A DNA stretch of 64,000 nucleotides. Origin: Ligustrum vulgare. Its lineage: Eukaryota > Streptophyta > Magnoliopsida > Lamiales > Oleaceae. The translations under genes were made by a program, and so were the position numbers. The DNA is taken from contig OY743187.1 in NCBI GenBank assembly GCA_963555705.1, forward strand, positions 11,484,133 to 11,548,132, read 5' to 3'. The notes beneath the pieces were generated by a model. It was not told the origin of the DNA, ran no database searches, and saw nothing but the letters and a program-made list of their open reading frames with translations. This document shows, one piece after another, positions 1-10,187 of the stretch; the stretch's first letter is position 1, and each line of letters begins with the position of its first letter.

Positions 1-1840
1 GGGAACTCAGTTGCTAGTTATGGAGACAAAGATGCAACAGATCAACAAAAATAAAATTATTAATATAGTACACAATTAAAACAATATCAACACATCCAGC
101 TCTAACCAGAATGGCCAAATGCTCTAACATGCAAAATCTGCACACAAGCCCCTCAACCCCCAACCGAATAAATAATAAATAAAAGAAATGAATCTTGGCT
201 CTTAAACTTCTTATTCACCCTTCATATGAAGGGACATACATACATACATACATACATACATACATACATACCAGTACCACTCAATACTCATAACTCAAAG
301 ACATGAAAAGGATAAATCACGCCAAAATACATTTAATGATTACAATAAACCCCCTTCTTATGTGAGGATTCACATCAAAGTTTCCGATCTTTGAAGTTCA
401 ATTGCAATGGAAAAATAAAAATCTGCTAGTTACTAAAGCAATCTCATACCACTACAACTTCAAAACCGAAACGGATTTCCACATTCCATCTTATGTAGAA
501 ACCACGAAATGAAACCATACGGCAAGAACAGAAAAGATTATGGGACAAGAAGATAAGAAAGCAATAACAAAAAAATTATAAAACAGAGAAAACTGCAACA
601 CAAAAATAAGGTAATATGTTCATAAGCTTTACCTGATCATTGATTTAGCTCAAATAGCCGTGAGTTTTTTTAAGTCACAAAGCCATAGTTATGTAAATGA
701 ATTTTGAGAAGTTTATCCCAAGAACAGTCGCAAGTTATTTTGCAAGAAACACTCAATTCCTGACATGATAAATCAGAGAACTTGACAGCTGATACAATTT
801 CTTAAGTAAATAAGCATTATTCTTCTTTTCCCCTTATTCCAATTATTTGGTACATTGAGACCTCAATATAACTTCATTATTACAAGATGAAGATTTGTGT
901 TCTCTGCTGAGAGCTTCAATTTGTTTGAAATTTACAAAATCTTAAATTATTGTCAAACAGAGCATTATTATTCTTATTACATTCCCTTTTGTTCACTGCC
1001 TTTGGAATACTAAAAGAAGATACAGAAATTATATTCAGGTTATATATCTATGTCATAAAAGTATAATTTGACTTCACTTCACAATACTGCCAATGACGCA
1101 TTCTTCTCTTCTTTACACCCTTCTTTAATCTTTGTCTCTTTTTAAAACTATTAATATTATTATGTTAAATTTTCCCACTTATGTTCTGATAAACTGTAAA
1201 GCTCCGGAGAAGGTTTGACTCATATATATGCATGCCAGCTTCCATCATTAGCTAACTGCAAGTTGTTTACAAACATGTCTTCACGGACTATAGACACAAA
1301 ACACCTCAAAAGAGATAATGAGACATAGAAACAAACCAGTTGACAAAGGTTGCATGCTCCGTTCTCTGTCGTAATTTCCCCTATTCATAAACTACAACTG
1401 ATTTGCCTTGATCTACAGGAACCATATTTCATAACATGAATATATATCTAGCTCATTCTTGTGTTTTTCACACTCACCACTAATGCAATGCAACTACATA
1501 GTATTAGCAAGCTTCTTGTGTCTTTCTACACAATCAATGCAAAGGATTACCTCAATTATGATATAATGAAATAGTAGGCACCAAAAATTTCCTCCGTTTT
1601 TCACTTCCGAACAAATAAACAACTAGAAACCTTCAGTTCCCACAATTGAGTCCAACCAGATCTAACTCAATTTTCCCAAAATTACCAAATCCTAACTCGA
1701 CCAGTTACACATTACACCCAAATCACGAATCCAAATTACATAATAAAAAAATAAAATAAAATTACGTTCCAAAATCTATGAAATTATCAGATTAATCTAA
1801 ATTATAAACTGGAAAAGCAAAAAGCGGGAAAAGAACAAAC
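1..1840 (-). other. probable long intron 1 of the R3H gene, no exon recognised
   Basis: AT-rich sequence downstream, on the minus strand, of the R3H first exon. I looked for the expected next exon, which should continue the R3H helix region, and did not find it, so it probably lies beyond the window. The stretch holds a tetranucleotide microsatellite at about 234-270 and nothing else that I recognise. Confidence 0.5.
234..270. repeat. (ACAT)n microsatellite
   Basis: About nine uninterrupted copies of the tetranucleotide ACAT, inside the presumed intron of the R3H gene. Probably length-polymorphic. Confidence 0.95.
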
Positions 1841-2006
1841 TGGTTAAACGATGACGAGGATTTTGAAGCGCCTCAACTAGGAAAGGATCAACCATTGTCA
1901 TATACGCTGGCAGGTCCTTCTGCTCCTCGTTGACAGTAGCTTCAATTGCCACTTGTGGTAGGTGGAGTGAAGTCAAATCCTTATTTTGGGATAATTGAAA
2001 ATCCAT
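1841..2006 (-). CDS. R3H-domain nucleic-acid-binding protein, first coding exon (partial gene)
   Basis: The exon encodes an N-terminus that ends in V-D-P-F-L-V-E-A-L-Q-N-P-R-H-R-L-T. This matches the conserved lead-in of plant R3H-domain proteins, in which the next residues are I-L-R-M-E-L. An A|GT donor at 1840-1839 ends the exon in phase 1 and would give the expected Ile if the next exon starts with TT. R3H proteins bind single-stranded nucleic acid and probably act in mRNA metabolism. The ATG at 2006 is the first in a good context and follows a pyrimidine-rich leader. What is seen is one clean exon with a consensus donor; the family call rests on my memory of the motif; the rest of the gene is outside the window. 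An open frame continues past the donor to 1797, but those residues are probably intronic. Confidence 0.65.
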
Positions 2007-2223
2007 TCTCCGATACTTTGATATACAATATAAGTGTGTGGCGTGCGTGTTGAGCGCTCTCGGTAGGGAGCAAAAGTGAGAGGGGGCAGATAAGGAAAAC
2101 CCTTTCTCTTTCTAGGGTTATCCCTCTCACCGATTGTAGAGAGTGTGAAACGAAATTAACAGGTTAGATTTATAATAATCACTCGTGGCTGCCGCGTGCC
2201 GGTGGGGCCTGGGAAATATCTGT
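2007..2223 (-). promoter_or_regulatory. 5' leader and proximal promoter of the R3H gene
   Basis: Upstream of the R3H start codon the minus strand carries a CT-rich leader (about 2040-2150) typical of plant 5'UTRs. No clear TATA box was found. The virus-derived insertion begins at 2233, only about 230 bp from the start codon, so it may have displaced the original upstream promoter. Confidence 0.4.
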
Positions 2224-2232
2224 TTCAACTTA
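2224..2232 (+). repeat. left 9-bp TSD-like repeat of the viral block
   Basis: TTCAACTTA here is identical to 9701-9709 on the other side of the viral block, immediately outside each GGA-starting terminus. Confidence 0.6.
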
Positions 2233-2338
2233 GGACCTTGCTATATGTACTAACAAACTGTACTAACAGTTGTACTAACGGCTAAAAGACAAAAATTTTG
2301 AATGTTTAATTACTATGTTATCCTTTTAGTTATAATTT

Positions 2339-2674
2339 TTAGTTTTCTGATGTTATGTCTATATCTCTAAATTTATTGTTTACGTAAAATGTGTAATATA
2401 TACTATTATATGTTAAACTCTTTTCTTCAATAATTATATTTAATTTTTCAATTTTTTTCTCTAGATCACTAATTATTCTTCCTTTATTTACTATAATTCT
2501 AGTAAATTGTGAAAAATCTGTAAATGAGGGTTCTTTTATTGCGTAGTCTAATAAATTATAAAATCTTCCTAAATCTTCTCTTATAATTTCTAATTGTTTA
2601 ATTGTTTATGCTCTTAAGTCTTTAAAGTCGTTTACTTCTGAAGGATTTAATTCTATTAAATGTTCTGAATTCAT
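2339..2674 (-). pseudogene. small caulimovirid-associated ORF A
   Basis: An ATG at 2674 opens a frame of about 111 codons with one premature TAA near codon 23. The product is acidic and helical (Glu, Lys, Ile and Leu rich) and looks coiled-coil forming. It lies downstream of the viral promoter and leader and just inside the left terminal repeat. Its composition resembles the other small ORF (9514-9245), but I could not show they are the same protein. Solendovirus-type genomes carry a small first ORF of unknown function, and this may be an equivalent. Confidence 0.45.
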
Positions 2675-3383
2675 ATATTATAAAACTAAATATTTAAATT
2701 TAAGCTATTAATTCAAATCATCTTCAAATAGTTAATTCTTGAAATAATAAAAACAAATTTTCAACATATGTAAAAACATGTAAGAGATATCATAAACAAA
2801 ATGATAAATTTAAGATTATAACAGTACTTGGATAATAAAAAAGACGATATATAATCCATCATAAATAATTAATAATACTTCTTTCTATCTATGGGTCCAT
2901 CACGCTTCTTTGTAAATCTGATTTTAAAAGATTTTTGACCAAATACTCTTCAATTATTTATCTAAGTATTAAACTCATCTTCATAGAAGATCGTTGCTGC
3001 TCAAAAGACTTACGCATTAAAGGATGCTCGAAAGACTTACTCCAACACTTTTTGTTAATTTAACACTTAAACAAACACTTCAAAGAGGTTCAGCACAATC
3101 CAGTTTCGTTTCCTACCTCTGGATGTACTCTTTTAACAAAAGTTTTATAAAGAATAAACTTATGGACTCATAAATAAATAGAGTATTACTAACTATTTTA
3201 TGACTCCATATATATCTATGAGAAGTTTAGTTACTCATACCTTCTGCTAATTGCTTCTGGATTGGTTTGATGAAAGAAAATTTTGAACTATGAATGAAAA
3301 GAAAATAGATAGAGAGAATATAAATTTTTATTGCTGAAAACTAATATGATTTTCGGATGCTTACAATGAGGAGATATTCCTCC
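2675..3383 (-). other. viral leader region, non-coding
   Basis: AT-rich sequence between the viral TATA box and small ORF A. No long ORF and no second primer-binding site was found. Short upstream ORFs and a folded leader are expected of the family, but I did not demonstrate them. Confidence 0.4.
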
Positions 3384-3390
3384 TTTTATA
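3384..3390 (-). promoter_or_regulatory. viral-type TATA box (pregenomic RNA promoter)
   Basis: The minus strand reads CTATAAAAGGAGG, a strong plant-pararetrovirus-like TATA context, about 320 nt after the stop of the viroplasmin-like ORF, which is where the pregenomic promoter sits in caulimovirids. An AATAAA about 55 nt further on (near 3330) could be the poly(A) signal that lies early in the viral leader. The leader then runs about 650 nt to small ORF A. Confidence 0.6.
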
Positions 3391-3713
3391 GTTGGTAAAA
3401 GTAAAGTTGGGGAACAAGATAATATTCCCTATCTTTTACATACTTTGCTAAGATTTAAAGTAGATAAAGTAAAGTTAAAGTTACAATAATTTTTGCTGCT
3501 TTTCTAAAGTTTCACATGGGTTTGGACCCCCATGCCTTGAATAATTCATGTTCAGACAAGGTAGGCTTCATCTTCATTATAGTTGAGTAGGTCCCCACAA
3601 TTATTACATTTGTGACCCGTTTCTACCTCCATTAGGTGATGTGGATATTCATAGGCTCATTTGCTAAGATCCAAATTGCTGAAAAGTATATTCTCAGCAT
3701 ATTCTCTTAATTT

Positions 3714-4655
3714 TCATAATTGACAATTAACTTGATTAATTCTTGCAATACTGTAGATTAATAATTTGCCATCATTAGATTCATATACCCAAACATTAGT
3801 TTGTGTAAGGGTATCCCTTAATTCGGTATACATTACTCTAAATCCCAGTGCCCTTTTTCCTGGAATAGCTTGTATCTGTTCCTCTTTGTTAAATGGTTTT
3901 ATTTCTGGTTCTGAAAGAATAGCTTTGCTAGTTACTCCAAGTTTTACAATATGTTCTGCCCTTAGAAATTCTTCATCAATAAATTCTGGAATGGCTGAGT
4001 AAATCCTGACATAGATCTTTTCAGCTTTGGTAATTCCAAAATATGTTTTAACTGCTGCCTTGATAGAATTAGGTAATAATGATATTTCCTTCATATCCTT
4101 GCTAGGGTAGATGCACTGAATAAGTCCTTGGTCAAACAGTCCCCTGACTGTTCTTGGTTCTGCTCCTGGAAAAATAATTGTTTTATTGATTTTTTGATGG
4201 CTAATTGTCCTTAGTCATTCTCCTTCTTTTGTCCTCTTGTTTAGATACTCCACATACTTCAAGAATGTCTCTAGTTTCTTCATAACTTTCTCCTTTTCTG
4301 ATAGTTCATTTGTTAAGACTGCTGGTTTCTTCGCAGCTTCTAAAAAAGTTTCTTTAGATGGTTCAATAGTTTTGCTAATGGCTTTGGAAGATGAACTTCC
4401 AATAATTGATACATTAGATACTTCTTCCTTAATAGGAAGTCCTACAGATAAATTCTCCACTGGAGAGGATTGGGATCCTCCTTTGTACATTTCTTCAAGA
4501 GAATTAACCCTTGACTTGTAAAAGGCTAATTCACTGTTAATTTGTACAATCTGCGCCATGCAAGTATTCACATAGTTGAATAGATTTGAATAGTTGATAT
4601 TCATTTGACCCATGGCCAAGTTAATTTCTTCTACTTTCTTAAGTATGTCTTCCAT
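3714..4655 (-). pseudogene. caulimovirid viroplasmin/transactivator-like protein (ORF4)
   Basis: From an ATG at 4655 the frame runs 314 codons to a stop at 3714, broken by a single TGA at 4215. The N-terminal half is a predicted coiled coil followed by a Ser/Lys-rich linker. The C-terminal part, after the internal stop, has a compact alpha/beta character with a K-I-Y-V-R-I-Y-S-A segment and fits the viroplasmin/translational-transactivator protein by position (last ORF, before the promoter) and general type. Upstream the frame is fused directly to the truncated polymerase frame without a phase change, so the large deletion ended close to this start codon. The identity is inferred from position and appearance, not from an alignment. 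Confidence 0.55.
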
Positions 4656-5600
4656 GTCTTGATAAATAATCTGCAATAACATTGTCAGTACCCTTAATAT
4701 GAATAATTTCAAAATCATAATGACTAAGTTAACTTGCCATCTAATTAACCTTTTATAATTAATTACCATTCTAGATTTTCCTCTTTTCTATTCTGAATGT
4801 TTTATTACAATGAAGGCTGAACTACTATGTTTACTGTTAGATTCTTTAATAAATTTCTTTTCTAGCATTTCTTTTATGTGCATTTCAAATTCAGGTAATT
4901 CTTTTGGTATATGTTTAATTGGTTTTACACTAATAATCTTAGTGTCATCTTCTAGTATAATTTCTGCCATATGCTTATTTATGTGCCATTTTTTCAAAGG
5001 ATTATCTCCTGATAATTTTAATAATTTTTCTGTAATATTTTTTATTACAATTTGATCAAAATGTTCTTGTGCTAGATTTATTCTACTTTTATTAGGCATA
5101 AATTGTATTGTTTGTGTTAATTTTTGTCTATCCTCACCACGCTGAGCTGCTATATGAGGCATTTTTTCTCTACAGTAAGGATCATTAATTCTTATTGCTA
5201 TTGCTATATGGTGACAATGGGTAGATAAAAGTATAACTTTTTCATCAATAGTTATTGGATAATATTGTTTTATGAAATTATTTCCTAATAATATATCCCC
5301 TGGCATATCATCAAATTGATATACATAAGGTATTTGTAATTCATATTTTCCTATTTGTATTTTAACATTCCTTGCTTTTTTAGTTATTAGGTTTGTGCTT
5401 CCATCAAATCCTGCAAGTATTACTCTTTCTTCATTATCTTTTTTATTGCTCCATATTTCTGGGGGTAATACATTTTCTTTAAATAAACAGGATGATGCTC
5501 CCGTATCAAACAATGCATGATAATTTCTGCTAAGATATCCATTGTAATTCATTTTGGTTAGTATATAAATATGTTCTCTTCCTCCTTGTATTTTATTCAT
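4656..5600 (-). pseudogene. caulimovirid polymerase ORF3: aspartic protease plus first residues of RT (truncated)
   Basis: The ORF starts at an ATG that overlaps the stop of ORF2 as ATGA (5600-5597), a coupling arrangement common in caulimovirids. About 25-30 residues in is an aspartic-protease active site, D-T-G-A-S (5507-5496 on the minus strand), followed about 65 residues later by I-L-L-G-N-N-F. Near the C-terminus is the conserved entry into the reverse transcriptase (S-A-F-I-V, then M-V-I-N-Y-K), broken by a TAG at 4788. Right after that segment the homology stops: the polymerase YxDD region and the whole RNase H are absent and the frame runs into ORF4. The deletion must be over 1 kb. 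The locus cannot encode replication functions. Confidence 0.75.
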
Positions 5601-8600
5601 AATAACCTTGGTATAACTAGATTCTCATTTTGTATTGTTAATAGCATTCTATCATCTTTTATGTAATATGGTTTTACTTGCTCTAAGAAGTCTGTTCCTA
5701 ATAGTAATTCTGTATTCACCTTTCCTGTATGTTCTACGTACATGTTTATGATTATTTCATTTCTTTTATTTATTCTTATTGGTAATTCTACATAAGTATC
5801 CATGGGATGAATATTTCCAAAATAATCTTGTATTTGAATTGAATTATTCGTTACTTTAAGTTCTAAGTCTCCTATTATGTTTTTTTTTTATATGAGATAC
5901 AGTTGCTCCAGTATCTATTAATACTTTCTGCTCTTTCCATTATCCATTTATTCTAATTTCTGTCATAACTTCAAATTATTTTGTCTCATTTCTTTTAGAT
6001 AGATTCATTCTTGGTATTTTTCTATGTATTTTTGTCATTATTTGTTTTTCTGAATCATTTCTATTTTCTATTTCAGGTAATGATCTTGTACTAGTATTTC
6101 TTCTTAGGCTAATTGATCTTCTTCCAAATTCTATTTGTGGTTTATCTATTTTTACTAATCTTCTAGCTTGATTGAAATCTATTTCTATATCTTCTGGTAT
6201 TGTCATTCCTGGATTTTCTTTAGCTGGTTTGTATTCCAATAAATTTTGAAATATGGGTTCTATTATATGTGTTCTTGTAGCATTCTTAATTTTTACTTAA
6301 TGTTTACTAGTAAAAGCATATATTGTTCTAATAGTTAAACTTATAGTTTTACTTCCTAGTTCCATATCTATCCCTCTTAACCTGTAATATAATGTTAAGG
6401 CTTTATTTTTATTTTGTTCTCCCATGCTTATGCTAAAATTTGGTCTTATTGTAAATTTTACTTTTTGGTACATTAAGTTTCCTGTTACAATTCCTATTAG
6501 AGCATCTTGTACTGAACTTACAATTCTATCATCCATAATATAGAATTCTATATGTGTATCTATTCCTTCTCTAAAATAGGCTTTTGCTATAATTTGTACG
6601 GCTCCTAAATATATATTCTTTATTTTTCCTTTTAGTTCAGGATTCAATAGGTTTATTTCTCTTCTTATAATTTCTTCATTTATTATAGGTATTAATGTGT
6701 TTCCTGTAGTATCTCTTATGTCTATAGGGTGATTATGGTTTCTTGCTACATATGCTATTTCTTTGTTTTTCTGTCAAAATGGTAAATTAAATATTTCTTT
6801 TGGTTCTACATCTAATTTTGATTTTAAGATCTTTTCATACATTTTAGGATTAAATATTAATCTTTCATTTAGTTGTTCTTCATTTTCTTCTAATTGATAT
6901 TCATATTCTTTAGATGTACCTTCTTCACTAATTTGTCTAATCATATTTATATATAAATATTCTTCTTCACTATATTCATTAGATTCACTTTCTTTTGAAG
7001 ATTCTAATTCCATTATTGTATTTATTACTTCATATTCTTCAAATTCATAAATTTCTTCATCTTCAGGAATTTCTTCCCATTCTTCTTCTTGTTCAATAGG
7101 TAATAAGTTGTAATTTTCTTTTTCTATTAATGAGATATACATCATATTTTTCTTTTTATCTTTCTTAGGACATTCTGGAGATATATGTCATATTTCTCCA
7201 CATGAATAGCATTTACATTTTCTAGGATTTTTAGGGTATGTTTTAGTTTTGTTTTGTTTTTGTCTTAAGTATCTCTTGTATGGTACTCTATACCTTTTAA
7301 ATGTTTTATTATATGGTTTTTTGTATTTATTAAATTTAGTAAATTTGTTTCTAAATTTATCTTTCCTATAATATTTCTTTTTCTTATATTTTCTTTCTAG
7401 ATGACATCCCCATTGTGTTGGTTTATATTATAATTTATCACAGTATAATGATTTTTTACTTGCTTTATGAAATTTTATCATATTATTTGCTTCCATACAT
7501 TTTTCTTGTTGTCTCATTTCTATAAATTATATTCTTGCTCCTAGACTATTATTACTTAATGGTATTTCTAATTTTTCCCAATCCTTAAATAATTCTAAAT
7601 TCCATGGGTTTGGTAATTTAAAGAATATTTGGTTCATAATTTCCATACCATATGTTTCTTGATTATATTCTGTTTTTTCAAAATATTCTCTAAATTCACA
7701 TGCAAATTGTTTAAAGTAACACATATCACATATTGATAGATTTTCTAATAAATATCTATTTCTTAGTCTTAAGCTAATTTTGGTATCTCTGTCTATTACT
7801 AATGTATATTCTCTTTTTAATGCATCTTCATATCTGCTTAAAATAGTTCCTATTTCATCTTGGTCATTTCCTCTAATCTGTCCTATATAAGTTTCTGTTA
7901 AATTTCCCCACTATCTTGCAGTGGTTCCTATAAATGTATTTTCTAACATTAATTGTAATTGCTTTCCTGTTAATTCTTTGGTATCGGCCATCATAGCCAT
8001 ATATTTCATCCATAATTCTAATTCATGATCTACATCTTGCACACATCCTAAATCTATCCATCTTCCTTCTGAACTAATTTATGTTTCCATACTTCTCCAT
8101 GGTGTATATTCTATAGGATAATTTTTGTTTTGCTTGGTGTAATATTTTTGTTGTGGTATAAAATTATTTGTTTTAAAATTTGTGTTTTGTCTTTGATTCA
8201 TATAATTTTTTGGTGTATTTTGTGGATTAGAATTATTTGTATTTTCTTTTTTAACTTGGTTAGTTCCTGGTTGCTGTATATACTCTGGTGGATTTTGTCC
8301 TGCTGGTATTAAAGCTCTTTGTTGTTCATTCATATTAATTTCTTCTATTTTAAGATTTTTAAATTTTTCTATATAATCTTCTTCTGTTATGTAATCTTCT
8401 CCACTTTCTTCTTTAGGATTTTCCATAAATTTTTCTATTTGTTCAGTAATCATATTTATTCCTAATCTATTGATGGCTTTAAATTCTTTGTCAGTTATTA
8501 TTCTTTTAGGTTTTCTTTTTTCCATTTCATCATATATTTTTGTTATATTTTGGTTTATAATTCCAATATTTTGTTGTATATTATCTAATCTTTTATGTAA

Positions 8601-9158
8601 ATTATTTTTCCCTATTTCTTCTTCTTTAATTGTTCTTATCATATTTATTTGTTTTATAATAGTTTTTTGCTCTATAATTTCTATTGGGTTTTCATATACT
8701 CCTACTATATTTCCTATTTTATTTATTTTATCAGTTATTTGTTTAATTTGGTTTTCTAAGGTTATTAATTGTTTAGATAGATTATTTACATATTGCTTTA
8801 CTTCTAATATTTGTGTGGGTATATTTTTGTTTATATCCTTATAATCATTGGTTATTTCTATCATTTATCTTATTTCTAATGGTAAATTATTGATAATTTC
8901 TTGAACTTATTCTGGGTTTTTTGATTGTTCTAAGTTTTGTTCTGTAGTTTTATCTAGACTTATTCCTAATTTATTTAGTAAAAATAAATTTGTCCAGTTT
9001 AATTGTTTATGTTCTCCAAATCATCATTCTCCTAATAGTATAAATGGTATAAATTTTCCATATGTTTCAGTTATTAATGGTCAATGACTGTTATTTGGTA
9101 AATCTTTAGATTTATAATTATATACTCTAGGTTCGATTATTGGTAATCTTTTAGACAT
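5597..9158 (-). pseudogene. caulimovirid coat protein-movement protein ORF2 with an extra C-terminal protease-like domain
   Basis: From the ATG at 9158 a single frame can be followed for about 3.2 kb, broken only by in-frame stops (for example at 8079, 7527, 6774, 6297 and 5976) and one frameshift at a run of ten A/T at 5881-5890. Domains in order: a helical coiled-coil region (about 8860-8400), coat-protein core (about 8080-7530), a CCHC zinc knuckle C-Y-S-C-G-E-I-C-H-I-S-P-E-C near 7210-7165, a very acidic stretch (7145-6850), a 30K-type movement protein (about 6780-6300) with the I-V-T-G-N-L-M-Y motif, and finally D-T-G-A (5915-5904) with L-L-L-G-T-D-F further on, a second retropepsin-like motif. 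Coat protein ahead of movement protein in one ORF is the cavemovirus/solendovirus order. Many of the stops are one transition away from Trp or Gln codons. Confidence 0.75.
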
Positions 9159-9190
9159 TTTTCTAAATATTTTTCTAAGTATAACTACGA

Positions 9191-9202
9191 GCTCTGATAC
9201 CA
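9191..9202 (-). other. tRNA-Met primer-binding site of the pararetrovirus
   Basis: The minus strand reads TGGTATCAGAGC, the 12-nt complement of the plant initiator tRNA-Met 3' end used as minus-strand primer by caulimovirids. It lies 33 nt before the start of ORF2. Confidence 0.85.
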
Positions 9203-9244
9203 ATGGAGGGGCGGATCGTGATAGTGAAATTTTATTTTGCGGAA

Positions 9245-9514
9245 TTATAATCTTTGTCTAATTCTTCTTAAGAATCTTTCTTCAAATTCATCCATATATC
9301 TTATATCTTCTTGTCTAATTAAGTTTTCTTCTTTTAATTTTAAATATTCATTATGTTGTAAAACTAACATTTTAATTTCTCTATATTTTTCTATAGCAAT
9401 CGGATCAGTATTTAAGTCTCTTCCTAATCTTTCCAATTCTAAATATTCTCTATGTAAACTTCTAATTAAATTTTTTCTTTTTTCGTGAAGTATATGTGGA
9501 TCATAAACAGGCAT
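9245..9514 (-). pseudogene. small caulimovirid-associated ORF B (open, 89 aa)
   Basis: Intact 89-residue frame, highly charged and helical (Arg, Glu and Leu heptad-like spacing), ending 42 nt before the primer-binding site. It resembles small first ORFs of solendovirus-like genomes in size and position. It is the only viral frame in the block without a stop or frameshift. Function unknown; annotated with the decayed provirus because nothing suggests it is expressed. Confidence 0.5.
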
Positions 9515-9700
9515 AATATTATGAAATAAGTAATAAAAATTTTAAAGTAATTAAATTTTTAGGATTTATTATGTGTTAAATTTAATAAGATAATATGTGA
9601 AATAAGGTATTAGTTATAATTTTAGTTAAAGGGTAAAATAGGTATTATTTTATGTTAGTAAGTTGTTAGTATCATTTTGTTAGTAAGTTTAGTTTTATCC

Positions 9701-9709
9701 TTCAACTTA
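9701..9709 (+). repeat. right 9-bp TSD-like repeat of the viral block
   Basis: Second copy of TTCAACTTA, paired with 2224-2232. Confidence 0.6.
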
Positions 9710-10187
9710 TGTTTAGAAAATCGAAAATCGATTTGAGCAAAAAAATACAACAAGTTAACGATCAAAATGTTCAATCGAATCGAATCAATTTCAATTAAAA
9801 TATAAAAAATTATTTCAAAAATCACAAAATTTTCTAAAAACAAGCTATTTTACAAATAAATTAATATTTACTCATTTAAAAAATAAAATTATACACAAAA
9901 AAGAGCTTCAAACAACTAGAGAAAAGTAAAATAACAACAAAAATTGAAAATCCGGTTTAAAAAATCGATTGGTTCCCGATTTTCCCAGTTGAAAACTCGA
10001 CTAGTTGAAAATCGGATTTTTCGACCGGTTTTTGAGGTTAACCGGATCGATTTTCCGACATCCTGATTTTCCATGTCGAATCGACCGGTCCTGTCCAATT
10101 ATCTAAACATTGATTTCAACTGAGTATGTTTGGCAAAGTTTTAGCGGAAACATTAAACATCCTCTGTATGGTAAACTGTTTATAAAT
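9710..10187. other. AT-rich spacer with degenerate repeats, no gene
   Basis: Between the viral block and the Mutator-like element. Around 9945-10095 are several short repeated words of the AAATCG, CCGGTT and AACCGG type on both strands, probably an old transposon remnant. No gene seen. Confidence 0.5.

Larger units (their letters stand above)
2233..9700 (-). mobile_element. caulimovirid-derived block bounded by TIR-like ends and a 9-bp direct repeat
   Basis: The interior is almost entirely pararetroviral. In minus-strand order: small ORF (9514-9245), tRNA-Met primer-binding site, coat/movement-protein ORF, protease plus truncated reverse transcriptase, viroplasmin-like ORF, promoter, leader and a second small ORF (2674-2339). 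That is one viral circle opened between the two small ORFs and lacking most of RT and RNase H. The ends are imperfect inverted repeats starting GGA and carrying three TACTAAC heptamers each (2248, 2261, 2273; inverted at 9654, 9665, 9679). The first heptamer lies the same distance (15 bp) from each end. A perfect 9-bp direct repeat, TTCAACTTA, flanks both ends (2224-2232 and 9701-9709), the size made by Mutator-like transposases. No transposase was seen. The coat-then-movement-protein order resembles cavemoviruses and solendoviruses rather than badnaviruses; the genus is not certain. Confidence 0.7.

Noticed and set aside
5496..5915. Double protease motif as an assembly duplication
   Set aside because: The two segments differ in almost every residue outside the motif and lie in different, overlapping ORFs.
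2233..9700. The viral block could be a Ty3/gypsy LTR retrotransposon
   Set aside because: There are no direct LTRs, no integrase, a 30K-type movement protein is present, and the promoter and ORF order follow caulimovirids.
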